Source: an uncultured Bacteroidales bacterium | GTDB lineage: Bacteria; Bacteroidota; Bacteroidia; Bacteroidales; F082 | Reading direction: 5' to 3' | Assembly (NCBI GenBank): GCA_946185535.1 | Contig: CAMHJX010000020.1 | Location: forward strand, 1-61,569 | Length of the DNA stretch: 61,569 nt | Shown here: positions 16,914 through 25,295 of the stretch, one piece after another | How positions within the stretch are numbered: position 1 is the first letter of the stretch | Layout: the number at the start of each line of letters is the position of its first letter | The notes under the pieces: model-generated | The model's database searches: none | What the model saw: only the letters and a program-made list of their open reading frames with translations | Told to the model about the DNA's origin: nothing | Program-made: the position numbers and the translations under genes

Positions 16914-18032
16914 ATGGAATACGAACACTTTGAAAATCAGGAACATGAATGGGAATCGAACCTTAAGGTCACCGAAGGCGTGGAAGGTCCCATCCAAGTC
17001 AACCCGAACGCTTTGGAGCGCATGAAGCGCAACCAGCAGCAGCTGATGCCGCTGGAATGGTATGTCAACGGCATCCTCAAAGGCGACCGCGTGGCGCTCA
17101 GCAAGGCCATCACCTTGGTGGAGAGTGCCCTGCCCAAGCATCAGGATTTGGCGCAACAGATCATAGCGGCTTGTCTTCCCCATGCGGGAAAGGCTCTTCG
17201 TTTGGGTATCACTGGCGTTCCAGGCGCGGGCAAAAGTACCTTCATCGAGGCTTTGGGCGTGCATCTCTGCAACAAAGGACAAAAGCTGGCGGTGTTGGCC
17301 ATCGACCCTTCGAGCCAACGCTCAAAGGGTAGCATCCTTGGCGACAAGACTCGCATGGAAACGCTCTCCGTGCATCCCAATGCCTATATCCGTCCCTCGG
17401 CCTCGGCAGGCACTTTAGGTGGTGTGGCAAGAAAAACCAGGGAAACCATTATCCTTTGTGAGGCAGCGGGATATGATACGATTTTCGTGGAGACCGTGGG
17501 TGTAGGCCAATCAGAAACGGCGGTGCATTCCATGGTCGATTTCTTCCTTTTGATATTAATCAGCGGAGCTGGTGATGAGTTGCAAGGCATCAAGCGCGGC
17601 ATCATGGAGATGGCTGACGGCATCGCGGTGAACAAAGCCGATGGCGACAATGTGATGCGCGCCAACCGCGCTGCTGCCGAATGCAGAAATGCTCTACATT
17701 TGTTCCCCTTACCCGAATCGGGACAAGAGACCAAGGTACTGACCTGCTCGGCTCTTTCTGGCTTTAATATTGACGAGGTGTGGAAGATGGTCGCCGACCA
17801 CGTGCAGGCCATCCGCGACAACGGCTATCTTTATAAGAAACGCGCCCAACAAGACGTGCAGATGATGTACGACTCGATGGACAGCGCACTGAAAAACGAT
17901 TTCTACCAGAACCAACTGGTTTCCGACTTGCTTCCTCTAGTCGAAGCCGATGTGCGCGGCCAGCGCATGAGCGCGTATATTGGGGCGCAGAAATTGTTGG
18001 ATGCTTATTTCAATATGTTGAAACGGGAATAA
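16914..18032 (+). CDS. meaB: MeaB/ArgK-family GTPase, methylmalonyl-CoA mutase chaperone
   Basis: A 372-residue G3E GTPase that protects and reloads adenosylcobalamin-dependent methylmalonyl-CoA mutase, part of propionate/succinate metabolism in Bacteroidota. The P-loop GVPGAGKST is at residues 101-109. LAVLAIDPSSQRSKGSILGDKTRM is the conserved switch region, FVETVGVGQSE contains the G3-like motif, and NKADGDN gives base recognition. The C-terminal helices support dimer formation. The mutase genes are not in this window. The start is set by the promoter at 16884. A perfect 28-base palindrome follows the stop. Confidence 0.93.
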   Translation: MEYEHFENQEHEWESNLKVTEGVEGPIQVNPNALERMKRNQQQLMPLEWYVNGILKGDRVALSKAITLVESALPKHQDLAQQIIAACLPHAGKALRLGITGVPGAGKSTFIEALGVHLCNKGQKLAVLAIDPSSQRSKGSILGDKTRMETLSVHPNAYIRPSASAGTLGGVARKTRETIILCEAAGYDTIFVETVGVGQSETAVHSMVDFFLLILISGAGDELQGIKRGIMEMADGIAVNKADGDNVMRANRAAAECRNALHLFPLPESGQETKVLTCSALSGFNIDEVWKMVADHVQAIRDNGYLYKKRAQQDVQMMYDSMDSALKNDFYQNQLVSDLLPLVEADVRGQRMSAYIGAQKLLDAYFNMLKRE

Positions 18033-18037
18033 TATTA

Positions 18038-18065
18038 GTAGAGACGTAGCGCGCTACGTCTCTAC
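18038..18065. repeat. Perfect 28-base palindrome, copy 1 (GTAGAGACGTAGC type)
   Basis: The sequence begins GTAGAGACGTAGCG and is its own reverse complement across 28 bases. An identical copy is at 20107-20134. Each copy lies just downstream of a gene (meaB, glnA), so it can serve as a bidirectional terminator or RNA 3'-end hairpin. It is a dispersed repeat rather than a gene-specific element. Confidence 0.85.
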
Positions 18066-18074
18066 AAAACCATA

Positions 18075-18311
18075 TCATTCCGACATTTTACGATATTCCC
18101 CCGCCTTCTCCTCTTCCCCATTGAGGGCATATAATTCGCTAAGGTTCCGACAAACCTCCTTACGGACGTTTTCTTGCGCCTCGGTGAGCGGCCCTTCGCC
18201 CAATTTGGACAAAACGCGTTCGTATTCCGCTATCAGTTCAGGGCCTTCCTCGCTGTTCGACTCCATCGTCTTGGCGTTGTTGAAGGCAATCATCCAGTCT
18301 CTTAGTGCCAT
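18075..18311 (-). CDS. Small hypothetical protein
   Basis: A 78-residue acidic, helical protein starting MALRDWMIAFNNAKTMES. The promoter-like TACTTTTG at 18332-18339 on the minus strand sits 20 bases upstream, which supports ATG 18311 over the longer frame beginning at 18374. No known domain is recognised and there is no signal peptide or membrane segment. It is convergent with meaB, with the palindrome between them. Coding is likely but not certain. Confidence 0.6.
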   Translation of the reverse strand: MALRDWMIAFNNAKTMESNSEEGPELIAEYERVLSKLGEGPLTEAQENVRKEVCRNLSELYALNGEEEKAGEYRKMSE

Positions 18312-18331
18312 AATTCTTGCTTTTGTTAGTG

Positions 18332-18339
18332 CAAAAGTA
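18332..18339 (-). promoter_or_regulatory. -7 box TACTTTTG for the small hypothetical gene
   Basis: TACTTTTG on the minus strand matches the consensus and lies 20 bases before the start at 18311. Confidence 0.45.
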
Positions 18340-18411
18340 GAAAAAAACCATGGATTCAAAGGAAAAAACAGCATTTATTCTTCTTTTGAACAAGGATGAC
18401 GGAATAATTAC

Positions 18412-18419
18412 TATCTTTG
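18412..18419 (+). promoter_or_regulatory. -7 box TATCTTTG for glutamine synthetase
   Basis: TATCTTTG matches the consensus, with a TTTTG about 20 bases upstream as a possible -33 element. It gives a leader of about 150 bases containing a hairpin-forming repeat (18461-18490). Confidence 0.5.
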
Positions 18420-18460
18420 CGCAAAATCTCGGGCTATGGGACTAACACCACCCCTTGAAT

Positions 18461-18490
18461 CGTCATTGCGGAGAAGCATCCGCCATGACG
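18461..18490. repeat. Hairpin repeat in the glutamine synthetase leader
   Basis: CGTCATTGCGGA and TCCGCCATGACG form an imperfect stem around GAAGCA. It resembles the GTCATTGCGAG-type dispersed repeats found in polA and the ArnT-like gene, and the hairpin at 41573-41594. It may affect leader folding; no riboswitch class is recognised. Confidence 0.5.
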
Positions 18491-18577
18491 ACAAAAAGCG
18501 CAAGAATTGTTCATCCCAGTCCCGAGTCAAACGAATCTTTGAATTTTTAAATCTTTAAATCTGAAATACAAATCGTA

Positions 18578-20089
18578 ATGGACCAAAGAATTGCCATGAA
18601 CCCCAATCGTCTGGTGCAGTACCTTCAGAAGCCTGCAGCAGAGTTCACTCGCGCCGACATCATTCGTTACTGCGAGGAAAACCAAATCGAATTCGTCAAC
18701 TTCCACTATTGTGGCTGGGACGGCAAACTGAAGACCTTGAACTTCGTGATCCACAGCCTCGAACACCTTGAGAACATCCTCACCGCCGGTGAGCGCGTCG
18801 ATGGTTCGAGCCTCTTCCCCTTCATCGAAGCCGGCAAGAGCGACCTCTATGTGGTGCCGAAGTACCGCACGGCCTTCCGCAACCCCTTCAGTGAGACGCC
18901 CACCCTGGACATCCTCTGTTCGTTCTACAACCGTGACGGCGAACCTTTCGAAAGCTCACCCGAACACATCCTCCACAAAGCCCATGAAGTGTTCAAAAAG
19001 ACCACTGGCTTGCAGATGGAAACCATGGGCGAGTTGGAGTATTATATCATCGCCGATGACGAGGAAATCTACGAAGTGCCCGACCAACGTGGCTACCATG
19101 AGAGCGCCCCGTTCAACAAGTTCACCGAATACCGCGTGGAGGCCATGCGCCTCATTGCCCAAGCTGGCGGCTTGATCAAGTACGGTCACTCCGAAGTGGG
19201 TAACTTCACCCTCGACGGCAAGATCTATGAGCAGAACGAAATCGAGTTCCTACCCACCAACATCGAAGACGCTGCCGACCAACTCGTGGTCGCCAAGTGG
19301 ATTATGCGCCAATTGGCCTACGAATATGGCGTCACATTGACCTTCGCCCCAAAGATCACTGTGGGCAAAGCCGGATCGGGCATGCATGTGCACTGCAAGT
19401 TCACCAAAGACGGCAGGAGCGTGATGGTCAACAAGGGCGAACTCAGCGATTACGGCAAGAAAGCCATCGCCGGCTATATGGACGCTGGCACTTCGCTGCC
19501 TGCCTTCGGCAACCCCAACCCGCTGTCGTTCCTCCGCCTAGTGCCTCATCAGGAAGCCCCGACCTCGCTGTGCTGGTCCTACTCGAACCGCAGCGCCTTG
19601 GTGCGCGTGCCGCTCGGCTGGATCAACAACGGCAAGGACATGGCCGCCAACGCCAACCCGCTTGAGAAGAAGTCGAACAAGGACTTCAGCGAGAAGCAGA
19701 CCTTCGAATGGCGTGCCTCCGACGGCTGCGCCGACATGTACCTGCTGATGGCCGCCCTCTGCTGCGCCGCCCGTCACGGCTTCGAGATGACTAACGCCCT
19801 CGAAGTGGCCGAAAAGACCTATGTCGGCCTCGGCGTCAACATCCACGACGACAAGAACAAGAAGCTCCAAGAGAGCCTCGAACAACTGCCCGACAGCTGC
19901 GTGGCCGCCGCCAAGGAACTGGCCAAGGACCGCAAGATCTACACCGACAAGGGCGTGTTCTCCGACAGCATCGTCGACTATATGATCAAATTCCTCACCG
20001 ACTTCAACGATGCCAACCTCCGCAAGGAATTGGGCAACGACACCGAGAAGATTTTGAAACTGGTGAAGGAAAACATTCATGTGGGATAA
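18578..20089 (+). CDS. glnA: Glutamine synthetase, type I-like
   Basis: A 503-residue glutamine synthetase that makes glutamine from glutamate, ammonia and ATP. Metal and substrate residues are in place: GELEYY (E152, E154), SEVGN (E206), NEIEF (E221, E223), KAGSGMHVH (264-272) and NRSALVRVP (337-345). The beta-grasp N-terminal domain contains FVNFHYCGWDGKLK. No classical adenylylation-loop tyrosine motif was seen, as expected outside proteobacteria. A second ATG at 18596 is possible. It is probably a single-gene unit, bounded by its own promoter and the palindrome at 20107. Confidence 0.95.
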   Translation: MDQRIAMNPNRLVQYLQKPAAEFTRADIIRYCEENQIEFVNFHYCGWDGKLKTLNFVIHSLEHLENILTAGERVDGSSLFPFIEAGKSDLYVVPKYRTAFRNPFSETPTLDILCSFYNRDGEPFESSPEHILHKAHEVFKKTTGLQMETMGELEYYIIADDEEIYEVPDQRGYHESAPFNKFTEYRVEAMRLIAQAGGLIKYGHSEVGNFTLDGKIYEQNEIEFLPTNIEDAADQLVVAKWIMRQLAYEYGVTLTFAPKITVGKAGSGMHVHCKFTKDGRSVMVNKGELSDYGKKAIAGYMDAGTSLPAFGNPNPLSFLRLVPHQEAPTSLCWSYSNRSALVRVPLGWINNGKDMAANANPLEKKSNKDFSEKQTFEWRASDGCADMYLLMAALCCAARHGFEMTNALEVAEKTYVGLGVNIHDDKNKKLQESLEQLPDSCVAAAKELAKDRKIYTDKGVFSDSIVDYMIKFLTDFNDANLRKELGNDTEKILKLVKENIHVG

Positions 20090-20106
20090 TTTTCCGGTAT
20101 AATCTG

Positions 20107-20134
20107 GTAGAGACGTAGCGCGCTACGTCTCTAC
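20107..20134. repeat. Perfect 28-base palindrome, copy 2 (GTAGAGACGTAGC type)
   Basis: Identical to the copy at 18038-18065. It lies 17 bases after the glnA stop and 20 bases before the next start, so it probably ends the glnA transcript. Confidence 0.85.
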
Positions 20135-20154
20135 AAACCGACCGAAAACGAGAA

Positions 20155-21975
20155 ATGGCCATGACAAAGGACAAATTCAATTGGAAATTTTGCCTTTGTT
20201 GTGGCCTTTTCTTTTGGTTTGTCGTCAACCTGTTGCAAGGCATCTTCACCGAGATACAGGAAGACGAGGCCTATTACCACCTTTGGGGCGAGCACCTCGC
20301 CTGGGGCTATTTCGACCACCCGCCCATGGTGGCTTTGATGACCTTTCTCAGTAGCAAATTGTTTTCTGGAACCTTGGGCGTGAGGTTTTTCACGATTATT
20401 GCGTCGTGTTTGACGCTTTGGGTGATGTGGGAGATTGCGGATCAAGTCCGCAATGACACGATAAAAAAGAGTCCGCTATTATTCTTTGTCCTGGCGTTTT
20501 CCATCGTGATGTTCAACATTTACGGTTTCGTCACCACGCCCGACTCGGCTTTGATCCTGTTTTCGGCCCTGTTTTTGTTGGTTTACCAGCAATATCTGCA
20601 AGACCAAACCTGGAAAAACGCCCTGCTGATGGGGCTTACAATGGCCTTGATGGTCTACAGCAAATACCACGCATTCTTGTTGTTAGGCTTGATTGTGCTA
20701 TCCAACCTTCGATTGTTGAAAGACGGCAAGTTTTGGGTGGCCTGCCTTTTGGCTTTGGCCTTGCTGACGCCGCATATCCTATGGCAAGTCAGCAATGGCT
20801 TTCCGAGCTTCAGGTACCACCTGTCTGGGCGCAATGAAGCGTTCCGCTGGAGCTATTTCTTGGAGTATTTGCCCAATCAGCTGCTCATTTTCAATCCGTT
20901 TACGTTTGGGGCGGTGGTGTATGTGTTATTCAAGCACAAGCCCTGGATTGCTTCGTCGTGCCTCCTCGCAATGACGAACAATCCCAACGCTCATGACCCT
21001 CAAAAAGTGGGGAGTGACGTCATTGCGAGCGAAGCGAAGCAATCCAGAGAAAGGACCCCTCAAGAAGTATTTGAACGAGGCTTATGCTTCGTTATCATCG
21101 GGTTCTTTTTCTTCTTCTGGCTGATGGCTTTCCGCGGACATGTAGAGCCTCATTGGACAATCGTATGCGTCATTCCTATGGTAGTGCTGGTTTACCGTAA
21201 AGCATTGATTGACGAGAAGTTAATGAAATACACCAAGCGTTTCATCTTACCTTCCCTCCTATTGGTTTTGACTCTAAGAATCCTCTTGTTGACGCCTTTG
21301 GCCGACCGCTTCGGCTATCATGGCAAGGAAAAATACTATAAGGCCGTTGAACAGGTGGCGGGCGACCGTCCCATGATGTATCAAGGTTCTTTCCAACAAG
21401 CTGCTTTGTACCATTATTTTACAGGCAAGGAAAGTTCGCCGCTACAAAGCTATTACGACCGCATGACGCAGTACGACCTCTGGCAGTTCGACAAAGCATG
21501 GATTGGAAAGCCTGTATTCATCTGCGGCCATGTCGACGGACGCTCGGAGACCTACCAAGTGGGCAATGTAGAAATCGAGGGTTTCCTCACCGACGACTTC
21601 TCCTCCGCCAACCGTTTGGTGACCACCTTCGAAATCACCAATGCGGGCAGTGATAAAACTCCTGTCTTTCATCATGGCGACACCATCCGTGTCGACTTCT
21701 CCATCTACAATCCTTGCGAAGCACCCATCGATTTCCACCACAAGGACTTTGGCATGGTCATCAAGGCGCATTATCTGCCTGGCAATGCGTTTAGCTATTG
21801 TTTCTATAAGGACATTGGAATAATAGAAAGTCAGACCTCATACCATGGGCAATTCTACACCATCGTGAATGAGGAAATTCCCCTTGGTGAGCATCTTTTC
21901 AACCTCGGCATCGGCGACCGCGTATCGGCTTTTGCCACCGAGGATAGTAGTGTGAAAATCAAGATTGTGCCCTAA
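20155..21975 (+). CDS. ArnT-like GT83 integral membrane glycosyltransferase
   Basis: A 606-residue membrane protein of the PMT_2/ArnT superfamily. The N-terminal loop carries EIQEDEAYYHLWGEHLAWGYFDHPP, with the acidic pair typical of lipid-linked sugar transfer. About ten hydrophobic segments follow, then a soluble beta-rich C-terminal domain from about residue 430. It probably moves a sugar from a polyprenyl phosphate carrier to a glycolipid or protein; the acceptor is unknown. Residues of about 264-298 (IASSCLLAMTNNPNAH to SEAKQSRE) come from an inverted pair of dispersed repeats inserted in frame in a loop between membrane segments. The last 17 bases overlap the convergent gene at 21959. 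Confidence 0.85.
   Translation: MAMTKDKFNWKFCLCCGLFFWFVVNLLQGIFTEIQEDEAYYHLWGEHLAWGYFDHPPMVALMTFLSSKLFSGTLGVRFFTIIASCLTLWVMWEIADQVRNDTIKKSPLLFFVLAFSIVMFNIYGFVTTPDSALILFSALFLLVYQQYLQDQTWKNALLMGLTMALMVYSKYHAFLLLGLIVLSNLRLLKDGKFWVACLLALALLTPHILWQVSNGFPSFRYHLSGRNEAFRWSYFLEYLPNQLLIFNPFTFGAVVYVLFKHKPWIASSCLLAMTNNPNAHDPQKVGSDVIASEAKQSRERTPQEVFERGLCFVIIGFFFFFWLMAFRGHVEPHWTIVCVIPMVVLVYRKALIDEKLMKYTKRFILPSLLLVLTLRILLLTPLADRFGYHGKEKYYKAVEQVAGDRPMMYQGSFQQAALYHYFTGKESSPLQSYYDRMTQYDLWQFDKAWIGKPVFICGHVDGRSETYQVGNVEIEGFLTDDFSSANRLVTTFEITNAGSDKTPVFHHGDTIRVDFSIYNPCEAPIDFHHKDFGMVIKAHYLPGNAFSYCFYKDIGIIESQTSYHGQFYTIVNEEIPLGEHLFNLGIGDRVSAFATEDSSVKIKIVP
20943..21049. repeat. In-frame inverted pair of dispersed repeats inside the ArnT-like gene
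   Basis: CTGGATTGCTTCGTCGTGCC (from 20943, ending GCAATGAC at 20975) and GTCATTGCGAGCGAAGCGAA (from 21019, ending AATCCAGAG at 21049) are reverse-complement relatives. Together they would form a long hairpin in the mRNA while keeping the frame open. A related single copy is in polA at 26771-26806. Confidence 0.8.
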
Positions 21976-22480
21976 GTGCGGCTAATTGCGCTTCCTGTTC
22001 GCGCATTAATTCGCGTACAGCGTTGATGTCGGCTTGTTTCTTCTTCTTATTAATCATTTGCTGCTCGCAATCGGCGATGGTCTCCAGCACCTGACGCAAG
22101 TTCTTGTCTTTCTCCAACACAAAGGCGTGAACGATGCCCTCGATTTCGCGAAGGCTGTGCATGATGTTGATTTGCCGCTCGGGGCTGAGGGTGTTTTGGA
22201 TGAGGAATAGGTAATCCAAACGCGGCTTGAAGGGAAACAGCACCTTGTCCTTACACACCAGCGACACGAGATTGTAGACGTTGTAGTTCTCACCCGCCGT
22301 ATAGTAGAAAAAGGAAAATGGCGCACCTTCGAAGATGAGGTCGTCATGGCGAGCAAGATCGAGGGAGAGCTTGTTGTTGATGCTACAAGCCAACTTGTAG
22401 TCGACCAAGGCGGAGTTGATGCCGACGACGGTGGTGTCGTCGAACGAGGCAATCTGTATCTTGTTGCTTTTGGGTTTCAT
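21959..22480 (-). CDS. IPExxxVDY-type family protein
   Basis: A 173-residue protein of the Bacteroidota family named for an IPExxxVDY motif, usually encoded beside rnc. Here the motif appears as FPFKPRLDY, so only part of it is kept. Other features are LVDYKLACSINNKL near the N-terminus, aromatic FSFFYY, and a charged C-terminal helix. The start MKPKSNKIQ at 22480 lies 4 bases from a -7 box (22485-22492), so the mRNA is probably nearly leaderless. The function is not established. The 3' end overlaps the ArnT-like gene tail by 17 bases on the opposite strand. Confidence 0.75.
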   Translation of the reverse strand: MKPKSNKIQIASFDDTTVVGINSALVDYKLACSINNKLSLDLARHDDLIFEGAPFSFFYYTAGENYNVYNLVSLVCKDKVLFPFKPRLDYLFLIQNTLSPERQINIMHSLREIEGIVHAFVLEKDKNLRQVLETIADCEQQMINKKKKQADINAVRELMREQEAQLAALRAQS

Positions 22481-22484
22481 GCCG

Positions 22485-22492
22485 CAAAGATA
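22485..22492 (-). promoter_or_regulatory. -7 box TATCTTTG for the IPExxxVDY-type gene
   Basis: TATCTTTG on the minus strand, with its edge 4 bases from the start codon, which would leave almost no untranslated leader. Confidence 0.5.
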
Positions 22493-22511
22493 TACAATTG
22501 TCCGGAGAAAA

Positions 22512-23234
22512 CTAGTTTTCACCAAACAATTGTTTCCACGTTTTTTCGGCGGCCAGCTGCTCGGCACCGCGGATGGAACGGTCGATGGCATCGGCATAGG
22601 GTTGCTCGTCGATGACAATCTGCACGTGGAATTGTTTCTTGTGCCCCTCCCCGATTTCCTCCAACATCTTGAACACGGTGCTTTTCTTGTTTTTCTGCGA
22701 CCATTCGAGGAGCTTGCTCTTGAAGTTGACATCGGTGGTCTGGAGTTGTTCCAAGTCGATGTGGATGCGAACGATGCGGTCGATGATGATGTGTTTGGCG
22801 AAGTCGAAGCCACGGTCGAGGTAGATGGCACCCATGAGGGCTTCGAAGGCATTGCCGCCCATCGAATGAGCGTTGCTACCCACATCGGGGGTGTGGCGGA
22901 TGTAGTCGCCGAAGCCAAGCTTCTCCGACAACTTGTTAAGGGAGGCACGGCTAACGATGCGCGAACGCATCTCAGTAAGAAAACCTTCGGGCTGGGTGGG
23001 ATAAGTGTGGAAGAGGTAGTCAGCTACAGCAGTGCTCAGCACGGCATCGCCAAGGTATTCCATGCGTTCGTTGCTGACGTGGTAATTGCCCACAGTCTCG
23101 GCAGCCACCGACTTATGGGTGAAGGCCACCCGATACAAAGCGATGTTTTTGGGATAGAAACCAAAGATGTTGTGGATATAGTCGAAAAGCGCTTTATCGG
23201 CCGGGTCTTTGGGGGAAGCGTGAAAGAGTGGCAT
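22512..23234 (-). CDS. rnc: Ribonuclease III
   Basis: A 240-residue double-strand-specific endoribonuclease for rRNA and mRNA processing. The catalytic signature NERMEYLGDAVL is intact, and the second acidic cluster is in GGNAFEALMGAIYLDRGF. A C-terminal dsRNA-binding domain begins near FKSKLLEWSQKNKKSTVF. ATG 23234 is chosen; a GTG at 23240 would overlap the fabF stop by four bases (GTGA), so translational coupling is likely either way. The order acpP-fabF-rnc is conserved in Bacteroidota. Confidence 0.96.
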   Translation of the reverse strand: MPLFHASPKDPADKALFDYIHNIFGFYPKNIALYRVAFTHKSVAAETVGNYHVSNERMEYLGDAVLSTAVADYLFHTYPTQPEGFLTEMRSRIVSRASLNKLSEKLGFGDYIRHTPDVGSNAHSMGGNAFEALMGAIYLDRGFDFAKHIIIDRIVRIHIDLEQLQTTDVNFKSKLLEWSQKNKKSTVFKMLEEIGEGHKKQFHVQIVIDEQPYADAIDRSIRGAEQLAAEKTWKQLFGEN

Positions 23235-23236
23235 GA

Positions 23237-24487
23237 TCACTCAAACTTTTTGAAGATTACGGTGGCGTTTTGTCCGCCGAATCCGAATGAGTTGGAAAGT
23301 CCGTAGTGGATGTCGCGCTGACGGGCTTTGTTGAAGACGATATCGAGTTTGGAATCGATTTGCGGATCGTCATCAAAATGGTTGATGGTTGGGGGAATGA
23401 TGCCGTTCTTGAGGGCGAGGATCGTGGCTATGGCTTCAACGGCGCCAGCTCCTCCGAGGAGGTGACCCGTCATCGACTTGGTGGAGTTGATGCTGATGTT
23501 GTAGGCATGTTCGCCAAACACCTTTTGAATAGCCATACACTCAGCCAAATCGCCCATCGGCGTCGAGGTGCCGTGCGCATTGATATGGTCGATGGCCTCT
23601 GGACCTATTCCAGCGTCGTTGAGGGCGCGTTGCATGCTGAGGACGCCGCCAGCGCCTTCGGGGTGAGGCGCGGTGATGTGGTAAGCATCGGCTGATGAGC
23701 CGCCACCCACGACTTCGGCATAAATCTTGGCACCACGGGCGATGGCGTGCTCGTATTCCTCAAGGACGAGGCTTCCGGCACCTTCGCCCATGACGAAACC
23801 GTCGCGGTTGAGGTCAAAGGGACGGGAGGCCGTCATCGGGTCGTCGTTGCGCGTCGAGAGGGCTTTCATAGCGTTGAAGCCACCAATGCCGAGTTGGCCG
23901 ATGGCCGCTCCGCCACCTCCGGCAACCACGGCGATGCACTTGCCAACGCGGATTTTGTCGAAGGCTTCGATGATAGAGTGCGTCGAAGAGGCGCAGGCCG
24001 AAACGGTGGCATAGTTGGGGCCACGGAAGCCGTATTTGATGGAGATGACGCCGCCAATCATGTTGACGATCATCTTAGTGATGAGGAATGGACCGAAACG
24101 CGGCGTGCCGTCGCCTTGTGCATACTCCATCGTCTCATGATAAAGGTGGTTGACGCCGCCGATGCCTGAGGTCATCATGACGCCCACCTCATCCAAGTCG
24201 CAGTTTTCGGCGGAGATACCCGAGTCGGCGATGGCTTCGTCAGCGGCGATGAGGCCAAATTGAGCGAAGTGGTCATACTTACGCACGTTTTTCTTCTCGA
24301 AATAGTCCTCGGGATTGTAGTCCTTCACCTCGCAGGCGAAATGCGTCTTGTATAAAGTAGAATCGAAACGGGTAATCTCGCCAGCGCCGTTTCTACCATT
24401 CACCAATCCTTCCCAATATTCAGGAAGGGTTTTCCCAATGGGCGTGATGGCACCGAGGCCAGTGACGACTACGCGTTTCGATTCCAT
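23237..24487 (-). CDS. fabF: 3-oxoacyl-ACP synthase II (beta-ketoacyl-ACP synthase)
   Basis: A 416-residue condensing enzyme that elongates acyl-ACP with malonyl-ACP in fatty acid synthesis. The Cys-His-His triad is in SACASSTHS (C165), NAHGTSTPMGD (H305) and MTGHLLGGAG (H342), with the conserved lysine in NSTKSMTGH (K337). The start MESKRVVVTGLGAITPIG is typical. It lies 32 bases after acpP and next to rnc on the same strand, forming one operon. Confidence 0.97.
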   Translation of the reverse strand: MESKRVVVTGLGAITPIGKTLPEYWEGLVNGRNGAGEITRFDSTLYKTHFACEVKDYNPEDYFEKKNVRKYDHFAQFGLIAADEAIADSGISAENCDLDEVGVMMTSGIGGVNHLYHETMEYAQGDGTPRFGPFLITKMIVNMIGGVISIKYGFRGPNYATVSACASSTHSIIEAFDKIRVGKCIAVVAGGGGAAIGQLGIGGFNAMKALSTRNDDPMTASRPFDLNRDGFVMGEGAGSLVLEEYEHAIARGAKIYAEVVGGGSSADAYHITAPHPEGAGGVLSMQRALNDAGIGPEAIDHINAHGTSTPMGDLAECMAIQKVFGEHAYNISINSTKSMTGHLLGGAGAVEAIATILALKNGIIPPTINHFDDDPQIDSKLDIVFNKARQRDIHYGLSNSFGFGGQNATVIFKKFE

Positions 24488-24519
24488 GAAAAAGTTTATT
24501 TTTCTAAATTAATGAAAAA

Positions 24520-24765
24520 TCAATTGTTTTCAGCACGCATCTTTTCGATGAGCTTCACAACATCACCCACAGTCTGGATGTTTTCCTGTTGATCGTCCGG
24601 GATGGAGAGATTGAAGCTCTTTTCAAATTCCATCATCAGTTCGACGGTGTCCAGTGAATCGGCACCCAGGTCGTTGGTAAAGCTGGCTTCCATAGTGACT
24701 TCCGAAGGATCCACGCCGAGTTTCTCAGCAATGATCGGAACGATTTCATTCAAAATTTCTTGCAT
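24520..24765 (-). CDS. acpP: Acyl carrier protein
   Basis: An 81-residue ACP that carries growing acyl chains on 4'-phosphopantetheine. The attachment site is S37 in [11 protein letters not shown], followed by a typical acidic helix ([15 protein letters not shown]). It is first in the acpP-fabF-rnc operon, with two candidate promoters upstream at 24797 and 24914. Confidence 0.97.
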   Translation of the reverse strand: MQEILNEIVPIIAEKLGVDPSEVTMEASFTNDLGADSLDTVELMMEFEKSFNLSIPDDQQENIQTVGDVVKLIEKMRAENN

Positions 24766-24796
24766 AGTTCTCTTTTTTTAGTTGATAAATAGGCCG

Positions 24797-24804
24797 CAAA
24801 AGTA
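24797..24804 (-). promoter_or_regulatory. -7 box TACTTTTG, proximal acpP promoter
   Basis: TACTTTTG on the minus strand, 31 bases before the acpP start. Confidence 0.55.
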
Positions 24805-24913
24805 AGACTTATTTCCGTTTCAAATCCAACCATCTTACCAATAAATTGATAATCAGTTGTTTATAAAAGAATGTCGGTCTTGCTTGTGACCAATAATTAC
24901 TCGTTTTCGATTG

Positions 24914-24921
24914 CAAAGGTA
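24914..24921 (-). promoter_or_regulatory. -7 box TACCTTTG, possible distal acpP promoter
   Basis: A second consensus match on the minus strand, about 150 bases before acpP, with TTTTTTTG upstream. It would give tandem promoters and a longer leader. The 24766-24975 spacer holds nothing else recognisable. Confidence 0.4.
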
Positions 24922-24975
24922 CAACTTTTTTTGAAAATGATGTTTTTTTTCGGTTTTTTGGCAATTCAATATCTA

Positions 24976-25293
24976 TTATTCCATTTCATCTCGATTATAA
25001 AACACTTTCCCTTCACGATGAATACTGTCAAGTAAATCAGGGTCTTTCAACATGGAATACAAGCTCAAATCCACAAAATACGGCAAATACAATTCATCTA
25101 TCCTCTCATCAAGAAGAGCCAATTGCAAATAAGTAAGACTATTGCCTTTCAATGTCAAATCGATGTCGGATGCTATACGGTTTGTACCTCTTGCCCTAGA
25201 TCCATAAATAATGGCTTCTTCGACCTCCGGTACCGATGCCAAAGCATCACGCAAAGCTTGTAATTCTATGTCTGCAAGTCCAAAAGTCATCAT
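24976..25293 (-). CDS. MNT-type nucleotidyltransferase (antitoxin of an MNT/HEPN pair)
   Basis: A 105-residue minimal nucleotidyltransferase. The fold signature GSRARG followed by SDIDLTLKG gives the metal-binding acidic pair. In MNT/HEPN modules this protein can inactivate the HEPN toxin by adding AMP groups. Two ATGs (25293 and 25290) begin the frame. It follows the HEPN gene with no real gap (stop at 25296), so the two are cotranscribed. The size is normal and all key residues are present. Confidence 0.85.
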   Translation of the reverse strand: MMTFGLADIELQALRDALASVPEVEEAIIYGSRARGTNRIASDIDLTLKGNSLTYLQLALLDERIDELYLPYFVDLSLYSMLKDPDLLDSIHREGKVFYNRDEME

Positions 25294-25295
25294 GT

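Noticed and set aside
18420-18577. Riboswitch in the glutamine synthetase leader
   Set aside because: The hairpin belongs to a dispersed repeat type, and no known glutamine-responsive motif is recognised.
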